Source: a candidate division WS1 bacterium (GTDB lineage: Bacteria; Armatimonadota; Zipacnadia; Zipacnadales; UBA5352). From it: 32,282 nucleotides of DNA. The stretch covers positions 1 to 32,282 of the forward strand of contig PXBW01000097.1 in NCBI GenBank assembly GCA_003566775.1. Direction: 5' to 3'. The first letter of the stretch is position 1; every line of letters starts with the position of its first letter. The position numbers and the translations under genes were made by a program. Below are positions 7,243 through 15,058 of the stretch, piece by piece. The notes below the pieces were generated by a model. That model saw nothing but the letters and a program-made list of their open reading frames with translations, did no database searches and was not told the origin of the DNA.

Positions 7243-8325
7243 TCAGCAGTACCGTTCCGCCGCCTCGCACAGCGCCTCGATGTTCTCCCACGGCACATCC
7301 GGCTCAACGGCGTTCGCCGTCTTGAGGATGAAGCCCCCGCCCGGGGCGAGGTCCTCGATCTGCCGCCTCACCATCTCGCGCACCTCGTCCGGTGTGCCGA
7401 AGCGGAAGACACCCTGCACGCCGATGGTGCCCCCGAGCGTCACCTCGCTTCCGTAGGTGCGCTTGATCTTCAGGAGGTCCATGCACTCAGGCTGCACCGT
7501 TGAGAAGCAGTCCACGCCGATCTCGATCAGATCCGACATCACCGCCTCGAAGTCGCCGTCGGTGTGATAGAAGATCTTCAGGTCGGGGTTGACGCTCTTC
7601 GCCGCACCGAAGACCTCAGCGGCGCATGGCTTCACCCACTCGCGCCACATCTGCGGGCTGATCATCATCCGGTCCTGCATCGCGATGTCGTCGGCGATGG
7701 CAAGGATGTCGATGCCCGATTCGGCCATCCGCACCGCCATCGCCGTGACCACGCGGGTGACGTTCTCGAACAGCGCGGCGGCAATCGCGGGCCGCTCGCG
7801 CATGTCCACGAAGAGTCGCTCGCGGCTGCGCAGGTACCACACGTTCTGAAAGAGCCGCTGGCACTTTGCGAGTGCCGGGTAGCCCTCCTCCCTGATTTGC
7901 CGCACCTGCTCCTCGAAGTGATCGTGCCCCCACTCGCCGACGTAGTCGGGGTAGGGATAACTCTCGATCTCCGAGAGGCAGTTCGCGTCCTGCAGCGGGA
8001 AGACCGGCGCGCCGAAGTGATAGAAGTCGGCCCGCCTGGTGCCGACGCCCCATTCGGCCGGATACTCGCCCGCCCACTCGAACTCCATCTCACACCTGCG
8101 CTCCGCGAAGTAGCTGCCGAAGCGCTCTTCCGGATCGATCTCCGGTCTTCGGAACGCCACGCTGCGTGCCAGGTCGGCGCCCCAGTACTCTGACGGGTTG
8201 TCCCGCCCGGTTCTCTCGGTGAACTCCTGGAGCTTGGCCGGGGTCAGGGGGAGACTTCCACGGGGCACCCGATCGGGCTCCCGGTGATCGAGCGCGGTGA
8301 GCACCCGTTGCCGATGCGTCATCAT
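7243..8325 (-). CDS. Uroporphyrinogen decarboxylase (URO-D) family protein
   Basis: A 360-residue TIM-barrel protein opening with MMTHRQRVLTALDHREPDRVP, a hallmark N-terminus of the large environmental URO-D-like family. Later blocks include DILAIADDIAMQDRMMISPQMWREWVKP, YHTDGDFEAVMSDLIEIGVD and TLGGTIGVQGVFRFGTPDEV, which match the substrate-pocket and C-terminal strands of URO-D/MtaA enzymes. It is a different subfamily from the tandem pair at 2749-5329. GAGGTGG lies seven bases before the start at 8325. It is the last gene of a minus-strand operon that also contains an oxidoreductase, a phosphoesterase and an unknown gene. Such proteins are sometimes corrinoid-linked methyltransferases, but no partner genes are in the window, so the reaction is unknown. 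Confidence 0.85.
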   Translation of the reverse strand: MMTHRQRVLTALDHREPDRVPRGSLPLTPAKLQEFTERTGRDNPSEYWGADLARSVAFRRPEIDPEERFGSYFAERRCEMEFEWAGEYPAEWGVGTRRADFYHFGAPVFPLQDANCLSEIESYPYPDYVGEWGHDHFEEQVRQIREEGYPALAKCQRLFQNVWYLRSRERLFVDMRERPAIAAALFENVTRVVTAMAVRMAESGIDILAIADDIAMQDRMMISPQMWREWVKPCAAEVFGAAKSVNPDLKIFYHTDGDFEAVMSDLIEIGVDCFSTVQPECMDLLKIKRTYGSEVTLGGTIGVQGVFRFGTPDEVREMVRRQIEDLAPGGGFILKTANAVEPDVPWENIEALCEAAERYC

Positions 8326-8371
8326 CTCGGACCACCTCTTCGGCGGGTCACTGGCTCCACCATCGTGTCTC

Positions 8372-9172
8372 TCAGGCGTCGGCGTCGTCTGCGGGCGGTT
8401 TCCTGACGACTACATCAACCAGTCGAAAGACGTAGTCGGCAGGATAGCGGTTACGGTCGCCGTCGTCGAACTCGGCGCCGAAGGGGTCCTCGTAGTCGAG
8501 GCCGCCGCCGCGCAGCACGATTCTGTGTGCGGTCAACTCGGGACGGCCGGTGTCACCGATGCGGAAATGAACGGTGTTCTCGTAGAGGCCGCTCATGAGG
8601 CTGCCGGGCATCGTGTAATTCGAGGTCATGCCATGAACGTAGCGCTGGATCTTGCGGATGAAGGCAACCGCTTCTTCAAGAGACTCAAAATCCGGCAGAT
8701 CCTTGCACAAGGCCTTCTGAATCCAGGCAGGATGCTGGCCCTTGAGGTTGTCCACCCGCTGCCGCTTCACCAGTTGACTCGTGGTGTTGCGCAGCGTCTC
8801 ACCCTCATTCCACCACTCGATGATGTTGTAGTTATTGCCCGAACAGCCCGACCCGACCGCGATCACCTCCACGATCGGCTGCTTCTCGGTGATCGTGATG
8901 CTGCCGAGGTCGGCAAGAAACTCCTGACCCTTCTCGGAGTTCTCGGTCCAGTAGCGCAACTGCACGTTCTCGTAGCGGAACGGTGCTGAGTACACATGGT
9001 GCTCGGTCTCGTACACCTCCGGCTGCCGCACCTCGCCCAGTGCCTCATCACCCTCAGGATGGCTCATCCACCTGCTGGCGAAGGGCTCGCGGGGCGGCAG
9101 AACGTAACTCGCCTCCTCAAAGTCATAGTCCTCGACGTCATCCCGCTCACGATTATGCTGCTCGATACCCAT
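8372..9172 (-). CDS. Conserved-looking hypothetical protein, 266 aa
   Basis: I do not recognise this family. The protein is soluble-looking, acidic at both ends (RERDDVEDYDFEEA at the start, PPADDADA at the end), without signal peptide or membrane segment. It has a central stretch GSGCSGNNYNIIEWWNEGETL and a later segment FRIGDTGRPELTAHRIVLRGGGLDYEDPFG that looks beta-rich. A helical region (FESLEEAVAFIRKIQRYVHG) lies between them. AAAGGAGG six bases before the ATG is the strongest Shine-Dalgarno in the operon and supports the start. It lies 46 bases before the URO-D gene and 66 bases after the phosphoesterase gene, so it is probably co-transcribed with both. Codon usage looks native. Confidence 0.75.
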   Translation of the reverse strand: MGIEQHNRERDDVEDYDFEEASYVLPPREPFASRWMSHPEGDEALGEVRQPEVYETEHHVYSAPFRYENVQLRYWTENSEKGQEFLADLGSITITEKQPIVEVIAVGSGCSGNNYNIIEWWNEGETLRNTTSQLVKRQRVDNLKGQHPAWIQKALCKDLPDFESLEEAVAFIRKIQRYVHGMTSNYTMPGSLMSGLYENTVHFRIGDTGRPELTAHRIVLRGGGLDYEDPFGAEFDDGDRNRYPADYVFRLVDVVVRKPPADDADA

Positions 9173-9238
9173 GACCTTCCTCCTTTACCGTCTCCGGCAA
9201 GCACTTCACAGGTTCGCTATGACCGTGACGGACCGGTG

Positions 9239-10066
9239 TCACTGTGTTGCCAGGAAGCGCGTCTCGACCCGCTCCGGCTCCACGGTGACGACGGTGCAGC
9301 CGATCGGCTCGCTGTCGAAGTTCCAGTTGCACGAGCGTACGCCGTAGACCGGGACGGTCGCAATCTCGAAGTCAATCTGCCTGTGCCGATGGCCGAAGAA
9401 CATCGCCGTCGGGACGGTCTGCGTCACCAACTCATGCAGCCAGCGTCCATCGTTCTGCGCGAGGCACATGCCGCTGGGGCGATTATGCTCCTCAGGAGGA
9501 ATGTGTGCGTAGGAGAAGACGTGCCGCCACTCGTCGCGCCGCGCCAGCAGTTCCTCCAGCCATGCCAACTGTTGCGTGGAGGGGTTGATGTGCTGGGACT
9601 GGAAGTGTCCGACGTGATCGCCGGGGATGGCGGTGCACATGCCGAGGAAGAGGTCCTCTCCGCGCTCGAAGGCGTAGTAATCTTGTTCGCCGAGATCCTC
9701 CGGGAATATCTCGCGCAGCATGTCACGGTGCGCGTCGCGCTCGTGGTTGCCGTGAACCACGCGCAGCGGCAGATCGATCTCCGGCATCAGGGGCCCGAGC
9801 TTATCCGGATGGATGTCTCCGAGCAACAGCCCGAACTCGGCCTCGGGCGCCTCCTCCTCAAGCCGCGCCAGCAACGCGTGGAACTTCTCCACGCCGGTCG
9901 GTTCACCCTCACGGTCCTCGCGCAGGTGCGGGTCCGCGATCGCCGCGAAGGTGTATGACGCGCCATCCGCCTGCTGCGCCACTGCCGGCATCTGACTGAA
10001 GGCAAGCCCGGCGGTGCCCAGCGCGCTCACTGCGATGAACTGTCTTCTGCTGAGTCTGTCCGTCAT
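9239..10066 (-). CDS. Tat-exported calcineurin-like metallophosphoesterase
   Basis: A 275-residue protein with a twin-arginine signal (SRRQFIAVSALGTAGLAF, then a cut after PAVAQ), so it is probably folded in the cytoplasm and exported. The dimetal phosphoesterase motifs appear in order: ADPHL (DxH), LLGDIHPD (GDxx), VHGNHERD (GNHE), YAHIPPEE (H) and FGHRHRQ (GHxH). These bind two metal ions and hydrolyse phosphate mono- or diesters; the substrate cannot be told. Three ATGs are in frame (10075, 10072, 10066). AAAGGG at 10076-10081 touches the first but is 9 bases from the third, which also gives a normal Tat N-terminus, so I chose 10066. It lies 18 bases after the oxidoreductase gene. Confidence 0.88.
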   Translation of the reverse strand: MTDRLSRRQFIAVSALGTAGLAFSQMPAVAQQADGASYTFAAIADPHLREDREGEPTGVEKFHALLARLEEEAPEAEFGLLLGDIHPDKLGPLMPEIDLPLRVVHGNHERDAHRDMLREIFPEDLGEQDYYAFERGEDLFLGMCTAIPGDHVGHFQSQHINPSTQQLAWLEELLARRDEWRHVFSYAHIPPEEHNRPSGMCLAQNDGRWLHELVTQTVPTAMFFGHRHRQIDFEIATVPVYGVRSCNWNFDSEPIGCTVVTVEPERVETRFLATQ

Positions 10067-10075
10067 AGACATCAT

Positions 10076-10081
10076 CCCTTT
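10076..10081 (-). promoter_or_regulatory. Ribosome binding site deciding the phosphoesterase start
   Basis: On the minus strand this reads AAAGGG. It abuts the ATG at 10075 and is too close to the one at 10072, but stands 9 bases from the ATG at 10066, which begins MTDRLSRRQFI, an ordinary Tat leader. Confidence 0.5.
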
Positions 10082-10084
10082 CGA

Positions 10085-11173
10085 TCATCCCGGCCGGAAG
10101 TCCGGTACCGCGATCGGCTCTGCCCCGCCTTCTGCCGACATATGTGCGCAGATTCCCGGAACCGAATAATCAAGAGCGCGGTACACGTCGATCGCGGGCT
10201 CGGTGTCATCGACGATGCAGCGGACAAAGTCGTTGCACATGAAGTACTCGGTGGTGCCGTGTCCGCCGGCGGTAGCCTCGGGGGGAGCACCCACGTGTGA
10301 GGACGACAGCGGCAGGCGCATCGCTCCGTGCAGGTTCGCGGTGCGCTCGCTGTAGACCATGTGATCGCCGTCCCTGCTCCCACGCGGCCCCTCGATGTAG
10401 CCCTCGGTACCGTAGATGACCATCCAGTGCATCGAAGGTTCTCGGGCGATGGAGAATCCCGCCAGAATCTTGATGACCGCTCCCGATTCGGCTTTGAAGA
10501 CGCCGATTTCCATGTCGATGGTGCCCCACTGCGGCTCGACATTGCTGCCGGTGTGCATGCCGACGGCGGAGACCACGCGTGTGTCCATGATCTCGAGGAT
10601 CGGACCGAGGTCGTGCGTGCAGTACTGGATCGGCGGCAGTGAGGCCCGCCACGTGACGTCACTCTCAGAACCATGCGTCATACCATCAAAGCGTTCGTGC
10701 ATCAGAGAGCGGCAGTCATGGATATACTCCCCCTCGGCGTAGATAGGCTTCCCGATCTCGCCGCGCCGCACTATCTGCTCATACGTCTCAATGTACGCAT
10801 AGTAGCACATGTTCTCAGCGAACATGTACTTCAGCCCCGAACCTTCCACGCCCCGCGCGAGCTGTTCCGCCTCTTCGAGGTTGAACGCGGCAGGCACCTC
10901 GCAAAGCACATGCTTGCCCTCGGCCAGCGCCTCAAGCGCATGCGCGACATGCAGCGGAGCCGGCGTCGCGACGACGATCGCGTCGAGTTGCGCCCGACAC
11001 AGATCGGAGTAATCGTCGAAGTACATCGGTGCGCCGAACTCATCGGCTACGACCTTCGCACGACCTGGCTCCACATCGCAGACGGCGGCAAGTTCACATT
11101 CGGAATGGTGGTGAAAGGTCCTGACGAATCCCATCCCGCGTCGTAGTCCGGCAACGCCTATTCTCAGTGACAT
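10085..11173 (-). CDS. Gfo/Idh/MocA-family oxidoreductase, EVP variant
   Basis: A 362-residue NAD(P)-dependent oxidoreductase-type protein. The Rossmann loop is RIGVAGLRRGMGFVRTF at the N-terminus, followed by DAIVVATPAPLH and EGKHVLCEVPAAFNLEEAEQL. In most relatives the last motif is EKP, with Lys acting in catalysis or cofactor contact; here it is E92-V93-P94. An EVPAA form occurs in a recognised subgroup that includes GH109-like enzymes, so this need not mean inactivity. A YCTHDLGPIL motif supplies the usual catalytic-region His-Asp. The open frame extends 54 codons further upstream, but MSLRIGVAG at 11173 is the natural family start; AGGAGGG lies 12 bases before it. First gene of a four-gene minus-strand operon and divergent from the LamG gene. 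Substrate is probably a sugar or cyclitol derivative. Confidence 0.85.
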   Translation of the reverse strand: MSLRIGVAGLRRGMGFVRTFHHHSECELAAVCDVEPGRAKVVADEFGAPMYFDDYSDLCRAQLDAIVVATPAPLHVAHALEALAEGKHVLCEVPAAFNLEEAEQLARGVEGSGLKYMFAENMCYYAYIETYEQIVRRGEIGKPIYAEGEYIHDCRSLMHERFDGMTHGSESDVTWRASLPPIQYCTHDLGPILEIMDTRVVSAVGMHTGSNVEPQWGTIDMEIGVFKAESGAVIKILAGFSIAREPSMHWMVIYGTEGYIEGPRGSRDGDHMVYSERTANLHGAMRLPLSSSHVGAPPEATAGGHGTTEYFMCNDFVRCIVDDTEPAIDVYRALDYSVPGICAHMSAEGGAEPIAVPDFRPG

Positions 11174-11484
11174 CTGTGAGACGAACCCTCCTGTCATTCG
11201 CCGTTGCTTCGCAAGGGCGCTTCGCGCATCGTGGCCTATCAGGGCGCTTCTGAAATCTGGACCTGCCTCCTTCTCCCCTCGAGTTCCGAGAAGCGAGGGA
11301 GCGATCTCCACGGGGCTCCGCACAACGAGGAGCAAGTGGCTAATCGTAGCTTACCCTATCTTAGATGTCTGATGCAAAACCGACCGATTCGCCTCATCCG
11401 TCACCGGGGAGGTGTCTTACACCCGTACGGTGAAAATTCTCGTCACCCTTATCGTGATTGCGATGCCCGACAGGAGTGATCGGA
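11174..11484. other. 311-base divergent intergenic region
   Basis: This region separates the minus-strand operon from the LamG gene and must carry promoters for both, but I see no convincing -35/-10 pair. It contains a 10-bp direct repeat AGGGCGCTTC at 11214-11223 and 11241-11250 (27-base period), and a 6-bp inverted repeat CCCTCG...CGAGGG with a 12-base loop near 11277-11300. These could be operator sites; evidence is weak. Confidence 0.35.
11472..11476 (+). promoter_or_regulatory. Ribosome binding site for the GTG start at 11485
   Basis: AGGAG lies 8 bases before the GTG at 11485. It decides between that codon and an upstream in-frame TTG at 11458, which has no such site and would place nine extra residues ahead of the signal peptide. 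Confidence 0.6.
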
Positions 11485-14400
11485 GTGCGATTTGTGTTCG
11501 CGATGTTGCTTCTCACAGTGACGACCTGTGCGCTCAGCCTCGCGCAGGATGATGAGGTACAGGTGCGGTTGGCTGAGCCTTTCACCTCTGAGTACAGCGG
11601 CGAGGACGCAACTGGCGATCACGTCATCGGTCTGTGGCAGTTCAAGCCCGACGATCCGACCGCAGACTCCTCAGGCAACGGGCATGAACTCACCCTACAG
11701 GGAGCCGAGTTCGTTGAAGGAGGCCGCTTCAACGGCGGCGCCTTGCGCTCTTTCCGGGGACATCCTGTAGTGGATGAACCGCACAGAGCGTTCGCCGCCA
11801 ACGCCCCTGAACTCACCCCATCCAGCGCTTTCACAGTGGAGATGTGGATCAACCCGGCTGAGGAGCTTGACGGTGATTACGGCCGGTGCATGCTGCTCGA
11901 CAAGAAGTATGTCAGTGACAACGACTACCAGCTTATGCTCACGCCCGAGACGGCTCCGCACCAGCGCAGGTTGCAGATGCATCTCGGCTTCGGCAACGAA
12001 AGCGCCACATGGTCTTCGGAGACTTTCGGGGTCGAACCGGGAATCTGGCGACACATCGCCTTCGTGTATGACGGCGCAGGTAAAGGCACCTTCTTCGTGG
12101 ATGGCTCCGTGAAGGGTTCGGAGACCAGGCCCGGTTACGGTTCGATCACTGCAGGCAATCGTCCGCTGTATATCGGCGACCGCGTCGGCAGCCTCTACCA
12201 CGGCTTTCCCGGCTTGATCGATCAGGTGCGGATCAGTGACGAGGCTCTCGAGTTCCGGCCCGCAGCCTTCACGATGATCTCCGAGCGCAGCGTGTTTCTG
12301 CGCATGGAGGATGCGGCGCCAGTTCGCTTCTCGGTGACAAATCGCCTGCGGGAGCCGCTCGAGGGAGCGACTGTGAACGTAACGCTCGACGGCGCGACGC
12401 AACTGAGGGAGACGCTGCCCGCGGTCAGATCAGGAGAGAGTGCGGAGTTCTCGTTTACTCTCGACACGACTCTGCGGCCTGATGAGTACGTGGTGGCCGC
12501 AACAGTCAACATTCCCACAGAGCCACCGTTCGCTTCCACCGAGCAGTTCGATCTCACCATCGTCCCCCGCGAACCTCCCCACCGGATGCCGGTCGTCATG
12601 TGGGGAGGCGTGCAGCACGAGGAATCGCGCGAATGGCTCAAGCGCATCGGCTTTACCCACTTCATCGGTGTGCGCGCGGACTTCCGAAGAATCTGGGATG
12701 CCGAGGCCCCGACGGAGGCGCACGGCGAAGATCGCGTCTCATCGACAGTAGCGAGTCTCGATCGCGCTCTGAAGTACCGGATGCGAATCCTCGCGAGCCT
12801 CTCGCCCGGGAGCTGGGCTCGCGGTATGGAGGAATACCATCGCATAGAACGTGATGGCGAGCCCTACGAGCACCGACCCGACATCTGCGCCCGCTTCGAG
12901 CGGCTGCAGCAGTTCTGCCACGACGTCGGCGTTTCGGTTGCCCAGACTTACGGGGACCACCCCGCTTTCGACAGCGCGCTGGTCCACACTGAAGTGCGTG
13001 GACACTCCAAAACCTGCTTCCACGACCACGACCATGAGGCATTCCGAGAGTACGCGGGTTATGACATTCCCGAGCAGGTCGGAGGTATGCGAGGCGTACA
13101 CTATGAGGCCCTCGACGACTTCCCCGCAAACCGCGTGATCCCCGACGACTGGCCGCTCTATGTCTATTACCGCTGGCTCTGGGATGAGGGAGACGGATGG
13201 AATACGTTGCACACCCTGCTGCATGACGGACTTCAGCGGGGCACGCACGAGGACTTCTGGACCTTCCACGATCCGGCGGTGCGGACAGCGAAGGTGTACG
13301 GCCAGGGTGGCAACGTGGACTATCTCTCTCAGTGGACCTACTCTTACCCCGATCCGATCAGGATCGGCCTCGCGACCGAGGAGATGCTGCAGATGGTCCA
13401 GGGAGCCGGTCGTGACGATCAGCAGGTCATGAAGATGACCCAGATCATATGGTACCGCAATCAGACCGCACCGGAGCCGGGCGAAGAGGTGGTGGAGGTA
13501 ACCGCCGATTTCATCGATCAGGATGTGCGCCCGCGCGGTACGGGCACCGTCGATGAGACCGGCCACTATGTGGCGGACTGGGAGCGCGAGATCCCGGGCG
13601 CCCGTTTCATCACCATCGCTCCGATGCATCTTCGTGAGGCATTCTGGGCTAAGATTGCACGCCCGATCCAGGGTATCATGTACCATGGAATAGGCTCCCT
13701 GCTGCCGGATATGACGCACGGATCCTACCGCTACACGCACCCCGACACAAAGTACGAGCTTGAGCGTCTAATCAGCGAGGTGGTGCAGCCGCTGGGGCCC
13801 ACCTTCGTGCAGGTTCCCTCCAGGCAATCCGACGTGGCGATGCTGCAGAGCTTCGCCTCGGAGATGTTCGCCCGGAGAGGGACATGGGGCTGGAATGCAA
13901 CGTGGATCGGCGAGATGTGGTTGATAGCCAACTACGCCGGCCTGCAGCCGGATATAGTCTTCGATGAGACGATCCGCGAGGGGGGGCTTGATGACTACAA
14001 TGTACTCATGATGCCAGACTGCGATGTGCTTACCGAGAGTGTAGCAGAGGAGATCGAACGCTTCCAGGCGCGTGGAGGGATCGTCATCGGCGACGAGAAC
14101 CTGTGTCCTGCGATCACCCCCGACATTCTCGTGGAGACGCACCGCCGGCCGCAGGAGGCGGACGAGGCACGGTCACTCAATGTCGAGAAGGCGCTGGGCC
14201 TGCGCGAGGAGCTTGATCCGCACTACCAGCGCTATGCGGATTCCTCTTCGCCGGACGTGATTCCCTACGTGCGCAGCTACGGTTCGACTGACTATCTCTT
14301 CGCAGTCAACGATCGGCGCGAGTTCGGCCTCTACGTCGGCCATCACGGTCTTGCGATGGAGAACGGCCTGCCTGCCGATGCAACGCTGACGGTGAACCGG

Positions 14401-14829
14401 AGCGGCTATGCCTACGACCTCGTTGGTCATCGCCGGATGCCGGCGAGTGGGAATGACACGCAAACGAACATCGACTGGCACTTCGGCCCGTGTGAGGGGC
14501 GGGTGTTCATGATCACCGAGCGGCCGATCGACTCGGTCCGTGTCAGTGCGCCCGAGCAGGCCGACGCGGGCGACGCCATCGCTATCTCCGCGGAGGTGCT
14601 TGACGACAACACTGACCGCATCGACGCAATTGTGCCGGTCCGAGTGGACATAATCGACCCTAATGGAATGTCCGCGGAGTTCAGCGGCTGGTACGGAGCG
14701 CGTGATGGCGCAGTCGAGATCGCCGCCGATATTGCGCCGAACGACGTTCCCGGCCTCTGGCAGATAGAGGTGCGAGAGTTGGCCTCCGGACGCACGGGCA
14801 GCGCATACATGCGCGTCGCATCAGACTGA
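11485..14829 (+). CDS. Large secreted protein: LamG domain plus beta-galactosidase-like barrel and trimerisation-like domain
   Basis: A 1114-residue exported protein starting with GTG and a signal peptide (RFVFAMLLLTVTTCALSLAQ). Residues about 45-255 form a LamG/concanavalin-like domain: GLWQFKPDDPTADSSGNG, FTVEMWINP, WRHIAFVYDG, PLYIGDRVGS and GLIDQVRIS are textbook LamG blocks that bind glycans. A short Ig-like beta region follows (FRMED..NRLREPLEGATVNVTLDG). From about 365 to 790 is a barrel-like region with many aromatic and acidic residues (VMWGGVQHEESREWL, FDSALVHTEVRGHSK). Residues 830-875 (DDYNVLMMPDCDVLTESVAEE, GGIVIGDEN) resemble the glutamine-amidotransferase-like trimerisation domain of GH42 beta-galactosidases. 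I infer a distant GH42-clan glycosidase; catalytic acids cannot be fixed by eye. It probably degrades an external polysaccharide whose products feed the neighbouring dehydrogenases. Confidence 0.8.
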   Translation: MRFVFAMLLLTVTTCALSLAQDDEVQVRLAEPFTSEYSGEDATGDHVIGLWQFKPDDPTADSSGNGHELTLQGAEFVEGGRFNGGALRSFRGHPVVDEPHRAFAANAPELTPSSAFTVEMWINPAEELDGDYGRCMLLDKKYVSDNDYQLMLTPETAPHQRRLQMHLGFGNESATWSSETFGVEPGIWRHIAFVYDGAGKGTFFVDGSVKGSETRPGYGSITAGNRPLYIGDRVGSLYHGFPGLIDQVRISDEALEFRPAAFTMISERSVFLRMEDAAPVRFSVTNRLREPLEGATVNVTLDGATQLRETLPAVRSGESAEFSFTLDTTLRPDEYVVAATVNIPTEPPFASTEQFDLTIVPREPPHRMPVVMWGGVQHEESREWLKRIGFTHFIGVRADFRRIWDAEAPTEAHGEDRVSSTVASLDRALKYRMRILASLSPGSWARGMEEYHRIERDGEPYEHRPDICARFERLQQFCHDVGVSVAQTYGDHPAFDSALVHTEVRGHSKTCFHDHDHEAFREYAGYDIPEQVGGMRGVHYEALDDFPANRVIPDDWPLYVYYRWLWDEGDGWNTLHTLLHDGLQRGTHEDFWTFHDPAVRTAKVYGQGGNVDYLSQWTYSYPDPIRIGLATEEMLQMVQGAGRDDQQVMKMTQIIWYRNQTAPEPGEEVVEVTADFIDQDVRPRGTGTVDETGHYVADWEREIPGARFITIAPMHLREAFWAKIARPIQGIMYHGIGSLLPDMTHGSYRYTHPDTKYELERLISEVVQPLGPTFVQVPSRQSDVAMLQSFASEMFARRGTWGWNATWIGEMWLIANYAGLQPDIVFDETIREGGLDDYNVLMMPDCDVLTESVAEEIERFQARGGIVIGDENLCPAITPDILVETHRRPQEADEARSLNVEKALGLREELDPHYQRYADSSSPDVIPYVRSYGSTDYLFAVNDRREFGLYVGHHGLAMENGLPADATLTVNRSGYAYDLVGHRRMPASGNDTQTNIDWHFGPCEGRVFMITERPIDSVRVSAPEQADAGDAIAISAEVLDDNTDRIDAIVPVRVDIIDPNGMSAEFSGWYGARDGAVEIAADIAPNDVPGLWQIEVRELASGRTGSAYMRVASD

Positions 14830-14855
14830 CAGGAGGTCGCGAGTGAGCGATTAGT

Positions 14856-14884
14856 CCGGGCCGGGCATAATCCGCCGGACCCGG
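14856..14884 (+). terminator. Possible terminator after the LamG gene
   Basis: CCGGGCCGG (14856-14864) pairs with CCGGACCCGG (14875-14884), with one bulged base and a loop of about 10, starting 27 bases after the LamG stop. There is no T run. The rest of the intergenic space to 15058 (convergent with the next gene) also has a loose inverted repeat, GGTCGCC at 15007-15013 and GGCGACC at 15039-15045. Confidence 0.35.
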
Positions 14885-15058
14885 CTGACTTACGCAGAAC
14901 ACGTTGGAAACGGGTATCTACGGTAAGCAACGGGGCAAAGGACGTGAGGTTCCGCACGCAAGCACGATCGTCTGCCCTCTCGCCGCAATGCTCCAGGCTC
15001 GGTAATGGTCGCCTTTTATACCATCTCGCCCGTTACGTGGCGACCTGGATCCCTTCGC

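Noticed and set aside
2749-8325. A corrinoid-dependent methyl transfer system built around the URO-D proteins
   Set aside because: There is no MtaC-like corrinoid protein, reactivating protein or MtaB-type partner in the window; the family alone does not establish it.
12739-13740. A 333-codon minus-strand open frame inside the LamG gene
   Set aside because: The plus-strand protein is continuous with real domain motifs across the whole span, so this is a shadow.
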